This document shows positions 53,701-61,171 of a stretch of 64,000 nucleotides of DNA, in pieces. The stretch spans positions 248,001 through 312,000 of the forward strand of contig JBBRWM010000002.1 of the NCBI GenBank assembly GCA_038249195.1. The letters are read 5' to 3'. Under the pieces are notes generated by a model. It made no database searches. It worked only from the letters and a program-made list of their open reading frames with translations, and was not told the origin of the DNA. How positions within the stretch are numbered: position 1 is the first letter of the stretch; every line of letters begins with the position of its first letter. The DNA is from JAOUEA01 sp038249195 (GTDB lineage Bacteria; Actinomycetota; UBA4738; HRBIN12). The translations under genes and the position numbers were made by a program.

Positions 53701-53885
53701 TCGACGTGGTGCACGCCGGGGCGGCCGTTCGCCGTGGGCGGTCCCTCGTAGAACACCCAGGTGGGACCGCCCTCGCGCGCGGCGGTCGACCGCGCGAACA
53801 CGTCGGCCTCGTTCCAGAACGTCAGGATGCCGCGCTCGAGCTCGGGGAAGCTCACCTTCGGATCCACCGGCTCGAACCGTGCCAT
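50721..53885 (-). CDS. ileS: Isoleucyl-tRNA synthetase
   Basis: 1054 residues, class I synthetase with editing domain. The HIGH signature reads PTANGRPGVHHVESR, the form seen in the eukaryote-like IleS clade (to which mupirocin-resistant IleS2 belongs), and KMSKSLGN is intact. GWDCHGLPVE, TTTPWTLPAN (editing) and WYDSGAMPFAQW are typical. Two CxxC pairs in the editing region (CPRCG, CWRCK) may bind zinc; the C-terminus is long. ATG 53885 has GGGAGGGAGCAG upstream. It is antisense to the dcw genes and converges with divIVA. Confidence 0.96.
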   Translation of the reverse strand: MARFEPVDPKVSFPELERGILTFWNEADVFARSTAAREGGPTWVFYEGPPTANGRPGVHHVESRTFKDIFPRYKTMTGHHVPRKGGWDCHGLPVELEVEKEIGTTGKRDIETFGIAEFNRRCRESVTRYVDEWERLSERIGMWIDLEDAYWTMNTDYIESVWWSLKQLHGRGLLQEADKVTAYCPRCGTALSDAEVALGYESVQDPSVFVRFPLEAVPRDPSLVGASLIIWTTTPWTLPANLGAAVAADEEYAVIRRGDERSIVGAGLRERVLGAGGELETVVRGSDLVGARYRPPYANVEVGHTVAAADFVTMDDGTGVVHVAPAFGAPDLELGREQGWPVFKPVDDAGRFTKLAPAFVQGRFVKDADPAIVEDLRASGLLVRDEVYEHNYPFCWRCKTPLLYYARTSWYVRTTEVKDRLLEVNQEVNWFPEHIRDGRYGNWLANNVDWALSRERYWGTPLPIWRCSAGHATAIGSLEELGTMAGRDVGDVDPHRPAIDEITFACPECGGVATRVPEVIDTWYDSGAMPFAQWGYHPDLGRGLEDFDGSFPADFISEAIDQTRGWFYTLMAEGVLQFDASAYRNVVCLGHLVGADGRKMSKSLGNIFDPWEALDRQGADALRWYMLTSGSPWASRRIGHEVLDEALRQFLLPLWNVYAFFVTYALAEDFDPDEPAPPVATRPAMDRWVLSQLAATVGAARGALEAYDATGAGRAIQAFVDDLSNWYVRRSRRRFWNPGGEPNDDGHAAFHTLHTCLVTVATLLAPFTPFVAEELWRNLAAGRAGRPDSVHLADYPGLDDAERDAELDDAMAAARSIVSLGRTIRTETKTRVRQPLAEAVVHHAGDRVALEPLLDVVAQELNVGSVVFAESVDAFGRWRAKPDFKVLGPVLGPRVKELAAALAAEPGDVAATLARGGSATVELADGPVRLTPADVDLSQVVREGWGVASEAGITVALDLELTQELRRAGLARELVRLVQDARRAADLDVSDRIDLGVNAGRRLSEALEAHRDEIAGETLATSVVAAALQGGYRHEATIEGDPVIITLRMALPRA

Positions 53886-53908
53886 CTGCTCCCTCCCGAC
53901 ATGCGAAA

Positions 53909-53993
53909 CGCCCCGTCCCGCGCCGGGACGAGGCGTGGGGCCCGGCGACGCCACCCGCGCTGCCCCGCTGGGCTCGTTGGCCCGGCTCGTTCG
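53909..53993 (-). ncRNA. Candidate T-box-like leader of ileS
   Basis: Reading on the minus strand, GGGTGGCGTCGCC (53956-53944) resembles the T-box antiterminator core GGGTGGNACCGCG, and it is followed by CCTCGTCCC paired with GGGACG in a strong hairpin (stem 53914-53920 with 53924-53930) ending just before the ribosome site. Position and order fit the short translational T-boxes known upstream of actinobacterial ileS. Three core bases differ from consensus and I cannot define the specifier loop, so this is tentative. TAGCAT nearby on the minus strand may be the -10. Confidence 0.45.
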
Positions 53994-54050
53994 CGGCCGA
54001 TGCTACATCAGGGGCCTCGCCGGGCGGTTCTGCCTCGGAGCGACATCTGC

Positions 54051-54056
54051 TAGCCT
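54051..54056 (+). promoter_or_regulatory. Candidate leaderless -10 (TAGCCT) of the TraR/DksA-like gene
   Basis: TAGCCT ends 8 nt before ATG 54065; no ribosome site between. Confidence 0.45.
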
Positions 54057-54064
54057 GCGCGACC

Positions 54065-54448
54065 ATGGCTGCGACCAGGCTCACCAAGAAGGAGCTCGAC
54101 GACCTCCGCGCCCGGTTGGGTGAGGAGCGGGAGGAGCTGGCCACACAGCTGGCCACCATCGAGGAAGACGCCTTCTCCGCCACGCAATCCGACCTCTCGG
54201 GCGATGTCGGGCTCGACGATGAGTCGGCCGACGCCGGCAGCGCCACGTTCGAGCGGGAGAAGGACCTTTCGATCGAACAGAACGTGCGCGACCTCCTGGA
54301 CAAGATCGACCGAGCGCTCACCCGCATCGAGGCGGGCACCTACGGGATCTGCGAGGTCTGCGGGAAACCGATCGAGAAGACCCGGGTCAAGGCCTTGCCC
54401 TACGTGGATCTGTGCATCAAGGACGCTCAGGCGCAATCGCGCCGTTAG
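54065..54448 (+). CDS. TraR/DksA-type zinc-finger protein
   Basis: 127 residues. A coiled-coil N-terminal half (LTKKELDDLRARLGEEREELATQLATIEEDAF) and RIEAGTYGICEVCGKPIEKTRVKALPYVDLC at the C-terminus define the family, which binds RNA polymerase or acts in stress regulation. The zinc site has C96, C99 and C117 but the fourth position is D120 (LCIKD), not cysteine. The gene is conserved between ileS and lspA in actinobacteria. It looks leaderless. Confidence 0.88.
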   Translation: MAATRLTKKELDDLRARLGEEREELATQLATIEEDAFSATQSDLSGDVGLDDESADAGSATFEREKDLSIEQNVRDLLDKIDRALTRIEAGTYGICEVCGKPIEKTRVKALPYVDLCIKDAQAQSRR

Positions 54449-54452
54449 CGCC

Positions 54453-54962
54453 GTGGATCGCGTTGGACGTCGCGGCGCGGCGATCCTCTTCGGGGCGGCC
54501 GCCGCCGCATACGTCCTGGACCGCCTGAGCAAGCTGTGGGCCGAGCGTGCCTTGCAGGACCGTCCGATCGACCTGATCCGCGGTGTGTTGAGCCTGCGCT
54601 TCACCACCAACTCCGGCGGGGCGTTCAGCCTGGGCCAGAGCGCGCCGTGGCTCTTCGCGGCCTTCACGATCGGGGTCTCGATCCTCATCGTCGCCACGGC
54701 GTTCCGTCGCCGTAGCGCGCTCGCGGCGGTCGCGCTCGGGCTCGTGCTCGGCGGGGCGCTGGGCAACCTCACGGACCGCGCGGTGCGCGCGCCGGGCCTG
54801 CGGGGCAGGGTGATCGACTTCATCGACCTCCACGTGTGGCCGATCTTCAACGTCGCCGACGCCGCGATCGTGGTGGGGGCCGTCTTGCTCGCGGTCTCGA
54901 CGCTCAGATCCGAGCCCGCCGGGGAGGAGGCCTCCGCCCAGGAGGATCCCGGCGATGCCTGA
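54453..54962 (+). CDS. lspA: Lipoprotein signal peptidase LspA
   Basis: 169 residues, four membrane helices. DRLSKLWAER, TTNSGGAFSLGQSAPW, GGALGNLTDRAVR (first catalytic Asp) and VIDFIDLHVWPIFNVADAAI (second Asp) are the five LspA motifs. It cleaves prolipoprotein signal peptides, for example of the substrate-binding lipoprotein at 63.2 kb. GTG 54453 follows the previous stop by 4 nt. Confidence 0.95.
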   Translation: MDRVGRRGAAILFGAAAAAYVLDRLSKLWAERALQDRPIDLIRGVLSLRFTTNSGGAFSLGQSAPWLFAAFTIGVSILIVATAFRRRSALAAVALGLVLGGALGNLTDRAVRAPGLRGRVIDFIDLHVWPIFNVADAAIVVGAVLLAVSTLRSEPAGEEASAQEDPGDA

Positions 54963-55851
54963 GTCCCTGCAGGGAGTGCCGGGTCGGCTCGATACGGTGG
55001 TGAGCGGGCTCACCGGTCTGCCGCGCGCCGACGTCCAACGAGCCATCGCGGCGGGACGTGTGCTCGTGGACGGGGGGGTGCGCGCGAAATCCCACCGCCT
55101 GCTCGGGGGCGAGCGGATCGAAGCCGACCTCGACACCGACATCCGCCTGCAGCCCGAGGGGCCATCCGTCCCCGTGCGGCACCGCGACCCACACCTCCTC
55201 GTGATCGCCAAGCCTGCCGGCCTCGTGACCCACCCGACCGAGCGGCGGCGCTCCGGCACGCTCGTAAATCGATTGCTGTGGATGCACGAGCCCCTGTCCA
55301 CCCTGGGCGGGCCGCTGCGACCCGGGATCGTGCACCGGCTGGACGCCGGCACGAGCGGATTGATGGTCGTCGCCGCCACCGACGATGCCCACGCACGGCT
55401 CGCCGAGATGTTCCGGGACCACGACGTGGAGCGTCACTACCTCGCGCTCGCTCGCGGCCGCGTGGACCACGACGACTTCACGGTGGACGCCCCGCTGGGA
55501 CGGCGCGCCAACCGGGTGGTGGTCGACCACACGCAGGGCAGGGTCGCGGAGACCGGATTCACGGTGCTGGAGCGCACGGGGGGGGCCACCCTCCTGGAAG
55601 CCGTCCCACGCACCGGACGCACCCACCAGATCCGGGTGCACCTCCAGGCGATCGGCCACCCGATCGTGGGGGATAGGAGCTACGGGGGCGGGGGGGATCT
55701 GGCGCGAACGCTGGGCCTCGACCGACCCTTCCTGCACTCCGCGTGGATAGGGTTCACCCACCCGATCACGGGCGAACGGATCGAGGTGGCGGAGCCGGTG
55801 CCTGCCGATCTGGAGGATGCGCTCGCCCGCGCACGGGCACCCGGGGGATAG
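54955..55851 (+). CDS. rluD: RluA-family pseudouridine synthase (RluD-like)
   Basis: 298 residues. An S4 domain (RLDTVVSGLTGLPRADVQRAIAAGRVLVDG) precedes the catalytic domain: VRHRDPHLLVIAKPAGLVTHP, PGIVHRLDAGTSGLMVVA with the catalytic aspartate, and RTGRTHQIRVHLQAIGHPIVGD. It isomerises uridine in 23S rRNA; exact sites are inferred. It overlaps lspA by 8 nt, the normal actinobacterial order. Confidence 0.94.
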   Translation: MPESLQGVPGRLDTVVSGLTGLPRADVQRAIAAGRVLVDGGVRAKSHRLLGGERIEADLDTDIRLQPEGPSVPVRHRDPHLLVIAKPAGLVTHPTERRRSGTLVNRLLWMHEPLSTLGGPLRPGIVHRLDAGTSGLMVVAATDDAHARLAEMFRDHDVERHYLALARGRVDHDDFTVDAPLGRRANRVVVDHTQGRVAETGFTVLERTGGATLLEAVPRTGRTHQIRVHLQAIGHPIVGDRSYGGGGDLARTLGLDRPFLHSAWIGFTHPITGERIEVAEPVPADLEDALARARAPGG

Positions 55852-55897
55852 CGGTCTGCCGTTGCGGGGCGGGCCGGCACCCCCTCGACCAGGCGCC

Positions 55898-55926
55898 TTG
55901 ACGACCCGCCGAGGCGGGCGTAGCTT
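55898..55926 (+). promoter_or_regulatory. Promoter of dnaE1
   Basis: TTGACG (55898-55903) and TAGCTT (55921-55926) with a 17-bp spacer, giving a leader of about 85 nt before ATG 56017. A GC hairpin (CCCGCCGAGGCGGG) lies within the spacer. Confidence 0.65.
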
Positions 55927-56016
55927 GGGCATCCTTCGCGAATCACATCCGTGTAGTTCTCCACAACGGTGCTCGACCGGTGTGGATAACTCGCTCCGGG
56001 AGGCCCAGCACCACCG

Positions 56017-59000
56017 ATGAGCACTGCGCACGAAGCCGGCTTCGTCCACCTCCACACGCACTCGGAGTACTCGCTGCTGGACGGGGCGGCGCGGATCGAC
56101 CCACCGGCCTCCGACCTGGGGGCTCCCACGATCTTCACTGAGGCCCTGCGGCTGGACATGCCGGCGATCGCGATCACCGATCACGGCTCCATGTTCGGGG
56201 CGCTGCGGTTCTTCGAAGGGGGGCGCGCCGCGGGCGTCAAGCCGATCCTCGGGGTCGAGGCCTACGTGGCGCCGGGATCGCGGTTCGACCGCAACCCGGG
56301 CGAGCGCGAGGAGAAGTATTACCACCTCACCCTCCTCGCGGAGAACGAGATGGGCTACCGCAACCTGTTGAAGCTGGTCAGCGCTGCGCACCTCGAGGGG
56401 TTCTACCATCGACCGCGGATGGACAAGCAGCTCCTCGAGGAGCACGCGGAGGGCGTGATCTGCATGTCGGGGTGCTTGTCCTCGGAGCTCGGCGTGGCGC
56501 TGCTGGCAGGTCAGCACGAGCGCGCGCGCTCTGTGGCCGTCGAGTACCGCGACATCTTCGGCGTCGATCGGTACTTCATCGAGGTGCAGGATCACGGCCT
56601 GGCGGACCAGCACGCCATCCTGCGTGCACAGTTCGCCTTGGGGGACGAGCTGGGGATCCCCGTCGTCGCCACGAACGACCTGCACTACACGCTGAAGGAA
56701 GACGCCAAGCCGCACGACGTCCTGCTCTGCATCCAGCAGAAGAAGCTGCAGAGCGACCTCAAGCGGCTGAAGTTCGACTCCGAGGAGTTCTACCTGAAGA
56801 GCGCCGAAGAGATGCGCCACCTCTTCCGCGAACGCCCCGACGCATGCGACCAGACCCTGCGGATCGCCGAGCGCTCGGAGGTCGACCTGGTCTACGGCGA
56901 CCGCGCTCCCGCCGAGGAGCGCTATCACCTGCCGCGGTTCGAAACGCCCGGGGGTCTCGACCGCGACACCTACCTGCGGCGCCTCGTCGACGAGGGCGCC
57001 GAGCAACGTTACGGAACGGTCAGCGCCGAGGTCGGCGATCGCATCGAGCACGAGCTCGGGGTGATCACGTCGATGGGCTTCGGCGGCTATTTCTTGATCG
57101 TGTGGGACCTCATCCGTCACGCGCGCGAGCAGGGCATCCGCGTGGGGCCGGGCCGCGGTTCCGCCGCGGGGTCGGTGGTCTCCTACTGCCTGCGGATCAC
57201 CGACCTCGACCCGTTGCGCTACGGGCTGTTGTTCGAGCGCTTCTTGAATCCGGACCGCATCCAGATGCCGGACATCGACATGGACTTCGACGAGCGACGC
57301 CGGGACGAGGTGATCCGCTACGCCACGCAGAAGTACGGGGCGGACCACGTCGCGCAGATCGTGACGTTCCAGACGATCAAGGGCAAACAGGGCATCCGCG
57401 ACGCGGCACGCGTCCTCGGCTTCCCCCCGGTGGTGGGCGATCGCCTGTGCAAGATGTACCCGCCGGCCGTGATGGGACGCGACTATCCCATCGAGGACGC
57501 CCTGCGCCTTTCGCCCGACCTCGCGAACGCCTACGAGAAGGAGCCCGAGGCGAAGGAGATCGTGGAGACGGCGCGCGCCCTCGAGGGTCTGCGCCGGGAG
57601 GACTCCGTGCACGCGGCCGGCGTCGTGATCGGCGACGCCCCGCTCGTGAACTACCTGCCGCTCAAGCTGTCCAAGGACTCCCGCGACGACTCCAAGCGCG
57701 TGGTGACGCAGTTCGACATGAACGGCGTCGAGGCGCTGGGCCTGCTGAAGATGGACTTCCTGGGCCTGCGCAACCTGTCCGTGATCGAGGACGCGCTGCG
57801 ACACCTGCGCACCCGTGGCGTCGAGCTCGACATCGACCACGTGAGCCTGGACGACGCCGACACCTACGCGATGCTGCAGCGGGCGGAGACCACCGGCGTG
57901 TTCCAGATGGAATCCTCGGGGATGCGCCAGCTCATCAAGCTGCTCGCGCCCGATCGCTTCGAGGACCTCATGGCCCTCGTGGCCCTCTACCGTCCCGGCC
58001 CGCTCAACAACGGCCTGCACACGGAGTACGCGGAGCGCAAGCACGGCCGCCGGAAGGTGACCTACCCCCACCAGGACCTCGAGCCGATCCTCAAGGACAC
58101 CTACGGCGTGATGATCTATCAGGAGCAGGTCATGCAGGTCGCGGTGGTCCTGGCCGGCTTCACTATGGGCGAGGCGGACACCCTGCGCAAGGCCATGGGC
58201 AAGAAGAAGCTCGACGTCCTCATGCCCTTCAAGGAGCAGTTCATCGCGGGGGCGGTGGGCAAGGGGTACGACCGCAAGCTCGCGGCGGACATGTTCGACA
58301 TGATCGTGCCCTTCGCCGACTATGGCTTCAACGCCTCGCACGCGTGCGCGTACGGTCTGGTCGCGTACCAGACCGCGTATCTCATGGCGCATCACCCCGT
58401 GGAATACCTGTCGGCGATCCTCACGAGCGTGAAGGACGACAAGGATGCCAAACCCTTCTACCTGTATGCGTGTCGGGGCATGGGGGTCGAGGTCCTGCCC
58501 CCCGACGTGAACGAATCCGAGCTGGACTTCGCGCCCGCCCCCGCCGAGGCGCCGACCATCCGCTTCGGCCTCGCGGCCGTTCGCAACGTGGGCGAGGGCG
58601 CCGTGCAGCAGATCATCGACGGGCGCCGTGCCGAGGGCGCGTTCACGTCCTTCAGCGACTTCTGCCGCAAGGTCGAGCCCTCCGTGCTCACCAAGCGCGT
58701 CCTCGAGTCGCTGATCCAGGCGGGCGCGTTCGACTCTCTGGGCTACGCCCGTCGCGCCCTCCTCGAACGCCACGACATGGTCTCCGCGCCGATCCTCGCC
58801 GAGCGCAAGGCGGAGGCCGCCGGACAGTTCTCGCTCTTCGGGGGCAGCGACGCCGCCGGCGCCGGCGCCATCGACGAATCCGTGCTCCAGGGCGCCGAGT
58901 TCGACAAGCGGGACCTCCTGCGCCTGGAGAAAGAGATGCTCGGCCAATACGTCACGGACCACCCGCTGCTCGAGGTGAAGGGAACGCTCGCGTCGCAGGC

Positions 59001-59559
59001 CACCCACGAGATCGGGGACCTGGAATCCCTCGGAGACGGGGACCTCGTCACGATCGGTGGGATCATCGGTGCCGTGGCCCGCAAGTACACGAAGCGCGGT
59101 GAGCCCTATGCCCAGTTCCGCCTGGAGGGGCTCGCCGGCGGCGTCGAGGTCGTGGCGTTCCCGAGCGTCTACGAGGCGGTTCCCGGGTTGATCGAGACCG
59201 ACCGGATCGTCTTGAGCACCGGCCGCATCGACCGGCGCGGCCGCGAGCTCCAGATCCGCGCCTCCGCGGTCCGCGAGCCGGACCTCGGGAACTCGATGCA
59301 GGCTCTGGGTGCCGAGTCCCTCGTGGTAGATCTTCCCGCCGCCGCGTGCACCCCCGTCGTGCTCGCCAAGCTGAGGGAGCTCTTCGTCGCGCATGAGGGA
59401 TCGGCCTCGGTTCGGGTCCGGTTCGTGGCATCCACCGGAGTGACGCCGCTCGAGGTCGGTGCCTACCGCGTGAACCCCGCGGGGAACCTCATGGGCGAGC
59501 TGGGGATGTTGCTGGGCTCGGGTTGCGCCCGGCTGGAGCGCGAGGGCGCTTCCGTCTGA
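56017..59559 (+). CDS. dnaE: Replicative DNA polymerase III alpha subunit DnaE1
   Basis: 1180 residues. An intact PHP domain (HLHTHSEYSLLDGAARI, AITDHGSMFG), palm with MPDIDMDFDERRRDEV and MDFLGLRNLSVIED, helix-hairpin-helix, OB fold (IGGIIGAVARKYTKRGEPYAQF) and a C-terminal domain. The intact PHP metal ligands predict proofreading by the polymerase itself, as in other actinobacterial DnaE1. Full length for the family. It stands alone after rluD with its own promoter. Confidence 0.97.
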   Translation: MSTAHEAGFVHLHTHSEYSLLDGAARIDPPASDLGAPTIFTEALRLDMPAIAITDHGSMFGALRFFEGGRAAGVKPILGVEAYVAPGSRFDRNPGEREEKYYHLTLLAENEMGYRNLLKLVSAAHLEGFYHRPRMDKQLLEEHAEGVICMSGCLSSELGVALLAGQHERARSVAVEYRDIFGVDRYFIEVQDHGLADQHAILRAQFALGDELGIPVVATNDLHYTLKEDAKPHDVLLCIQQKKLQSDLKRLKFDSEEFYLKSAEEMRHLFRERPDACDQTLRIAERSEVDLVYGDRAPAEERYHLPRFETPGGLDRDTYLRRLVDEGAEQRYGTVSAEVGDRIEHELGVITSMGFGGYFLIVWDLIRHAREQGIRVGPGRGSAAGSVVSYCLRITDLDPLRYGLLFERFLNPDRIQMPDIDMDFDERRRDEVIRYATQKYGADHVAQIVTFQTIKGKQGIRDAARVLGFPPVVGDRLCKMYPPAVMGRDYPIEDALRLSPDLANAYEKEPEAKEIVETARALEGLRREDSVHAAGVVIGDAPLVNYLPLKLSKDSRDDSKRVVTQFDMNGVEALGLLKMDFLGLRNLSVIEDALRHLRTRGVELDIDHVSLDDADTYAMLQRAETTGVFQMESSGMRQLIKLLAPDRFEDLMALVALYRPGPLNNGLHTEYAERKHGRRKVTYPHQDLEPILKDTYGVMIYQEQVMQVAVVLAGFTMGEADTLRKAMGKKKLDVLMPFKEQFIAGAVGKGYDRKLAADMFDMIVPFADYGFNASHACAYGLVAYQTAYLMAHHPVEYLSAILTSVKDDKDAKPFYLYACRGMGVEVLPPDVNESELDFAPAPAEAPTIRFGLAAVRNVGEGAVQQIIDGRRAEGAFTSFSDFCRKVEPSVLTKRVLESLIQAGAFDSLGYARRALLERHDMVSAPILAERKAEAAGQFSLFGGSDAAGAGAIDESVLQGAEFDKRDLLRLEKEMLGQYVTDHPLLEVKGTLASQATHEIGDLESLGDGDLVTIGGIIGAVARKYTKRGEPYAQFRLEGLAGGVEVVAFPSVYEAVPGLIETDRIVLSTGRIDRRGRELQIRASAVREPDLGNSMQALGAESLVVDLPAAACTPVVLAKLRELFVAHEGSASVRVRFVASTGVTPLEVGAYRVNPAGNLMGELGMLLGSGCARLEREGASV

Positions 59560-59634
59560 GACGGCGGGTTCGCGCCTCAGCTCGCCCTTCAGCTCGTCCC
59601 CGGGGCCACCGCTGGCGACGCCCCTGGAGGCGGG

Positions 59635-59640
59635 TATGGT
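59635..59640 (+). promoter_or_regulatory. Candidate leaderless -10 (TATGGT) of the HisA-like gene
   Basis: TATGGT ends 6 nt before ATG 59647; no ribosome site between. Confidence 0.5.
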
Positions 59641-59646
59641 GCCGCG

Positions 59647-60381
59647 ATGGGGTTCCAGGTCATCCCGTCGATCGATATCGCTGCGGGGCGACTGGCGCGG
59701 TTCACCCCGCAGGGTCCGATCACGCTCGGGGACTTCGGCGGCGACCCGGTCACCGCGGCGGAATCCTTCCTGTCGTCGGGGGCCCGCTGGCTCCACCTCG
59801 TGGACATGGACCTCGCCTTCACAGGAACGGCGTTGAACGTCGACACGGTGATGGCCGTTCGGCGCGTGGCGCTGTTCTCCGCGGCGAAGATCCAGACCGG
59901 GGGCGCGCTCGCCCATCGCGACGACGTCGATCACCTGCTCGACGTGGGGGCGGACCGTGTGGTCCTCGGGTCCGCCGCCCTCGCCGATCATGATCTCGTC
60001 GATCGCCTGAGCGCCTCCCTGGGGGACCGGGTCGTCGTCGGACTCGAGGTCGACGGCGATCGCGTCCGCTCGCGCGGGCGCGTGCAGGTGGACCTCTCCC
60101 TCGGCGAGACGCTGGCCTGGTTGGCGGACACCCCCTGCGCCCGCTTCCTCTTGACGGCCGTGCGGCGCGTCGGCTCGCTCGGCGGACCCGACCTGAGCGC
60201 GTTGGACGCGGTGCTCGGGCTGGGGCGTCCGGTGATCGTGGCGGGCGGCATCGCGGATCTCGACGATGTGCGTGCCGTGCGAGCGACGGGGGCCGAAGGC
60301 GTGGTCGTGGGCAGGGCGGCGATCGAGGCCGGCCTCGATCTGGCGGCAGCCATCGCCCTCGGGCCGAACGAGCCTGAGTAG
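59647..60381 (+). CDS. Divergent HisA/PriA-family barrel protein in the trp cluster
   Basis: 244 residues, HisA/HisF-type TIM barrel: FQVIPSIDIAAGRLARFTPQG, WLHLVDMDLAFTG, IQTGGALAHRDDV, ADRVVLGSAAL and IVAGGIADLDDVRAV. D10 is kept, but the other two aspartates of HisA and PriA are changed: the VGLD position is E134 (VGLEVDGD) and the VTDIxxDGT position is A171 (LLTAVRRVGS). Actinobacterial PriA does both HisA and TrpF reactions, and no trpF lies in this window, so a TrpF-like or other role is possible; normal HisA activity is doubtful. It directly precedes trpC. Confidence 0.75.
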   Translation: MGFQVIPSIDIAAGRLARFTPQGPITLGDFGGDPVTAAESFLSSGARWLHLVDMDLAFTGTALNVDTVMAVRRVALFSAAKIQTGGALAHRDDVDHLLDVGADRVVLGSAALADHDLVDRLSASLGDRVVVGLEVDGDRVRSRGRVQVDLSLGETLAWLADTPCARFLLTAVRRVGSLGGPDLSALDAVLGLGRPVIVAGGIADLDDVRAVRATGAEGVVVGRAAIEAGLDLAAAIALGPNEPE

Positions 60382-60384
60382 ACT
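60379..60384 (+). promoter_or_regulatory. Candidate -10 (TAGACT) before trpC
   Basis: TAGACT overlaps the stop of the HisA-like gene and ends 10 nt before GTG 60395, so trpCBA may also start here. Confidence 0.4.
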
Positions 60385-60394
60385 CGGCGGTCCC

Positions 60395-61171
60395 GTGGGC
60401 TTCCTCAGCGACCTGCTCGAGCGGACCCGGCGTGAGCTCGAGCTCCGGCCGCTCGACGACGGCGCCCTCATGGCCCGCGCGATGGCCCGGCCGCCGGCGC
60501 GCGACTTCGAGCGGGCCCTCCGAGCACGCGCGCCGGCCATGATCGCCGAGGTGAAGCGGGCATCGCCGAGCGCTGGCCCGATCGATGAGGCCGCCGACCC
60601 CGCGGACCTGGCCGTCGCGTATGCGGCGGGAGGGGCCGCCGCCGTCTCCGTCCTCACGGAGCCGCTGCACTTCCACGGATCGCTCGCCGACCTCGAGGCG
60701 GTGCGGATCCGGGTCGAGGTTCCCGTCCTGCGCAAGGACTTCCTCGTACATCCATCCCAGGTGATCGAGTCGCGCGCCCGCGGGGCCGACGCCGTACTGT
60801 TGATCTCGGCAGCGCTCCCGGGACGCGAGCTGGAAACCATGCTCGGGATCGCGCGGGAGCTGGGGATGGGCGCGCTCGTAGAGACGCACGCGGACGAGGA
60901 TCTCGGGCGAGCGATCGAGGCCGGCGCCTCCGTGATCGGCGTGAACGCCCGGGACCTCGAGTCGCTCGAGGTCGACGCGGATCGCGCGCTTCGCTCGATA
61001 CGGCTGGTGCCGGCGGATCGGTGCGCCGTGATGGAGAGCGGCGTGGCGACCCGGGCGCACGTCGTGGCGGCCGAGGAGGCGGGCGCGTCTGCCATCCTGG
61101 TGGGCGAGGCGTTGATGCGAGCGGGCGATCCGGCCGCGAAGGTCCGGGAGTTGCTGGGGGACGATCGATGA
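60395..61171 (+). CDS. trpC: Indole-3-glycerol phosphate synthase
   Basis: 258 residues, TIM barrel. AMIAEVKRASPSAGPI, AAAVSVLTEPLHFHGSL, VLRKDFLVHPSQV, GALVETHADEDL, VIGVNARDLESLEVD and MESGVATRAHV carry the catalytic lysines and glutamates of IGPS. It closes the indole ring in tryptophan synthesis. GTG 60395; ATGA overlap with trpB. Confidence 0.96.
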   Translation: MGFLSDLLERTRRELELRPLDDGALMARAMARPPARDFERALRARAPAMIAEVKRASPSAGPIDEAADPADLAVAYAAGGAAAVSVLTEPLHFHGSLADLEAVRIRVEVPVLRKDFLVHPSQVIESRARGADAVLLISAALPGRELETMLGIARELGMGALVETHADEDLGRAIEAGASVIGVNARDLESLEVDADRALRSIRLVPADRCAVMESGVATRAHVVAAEEAGASAILVGEALMRAGDPAAKVRELLGDDR

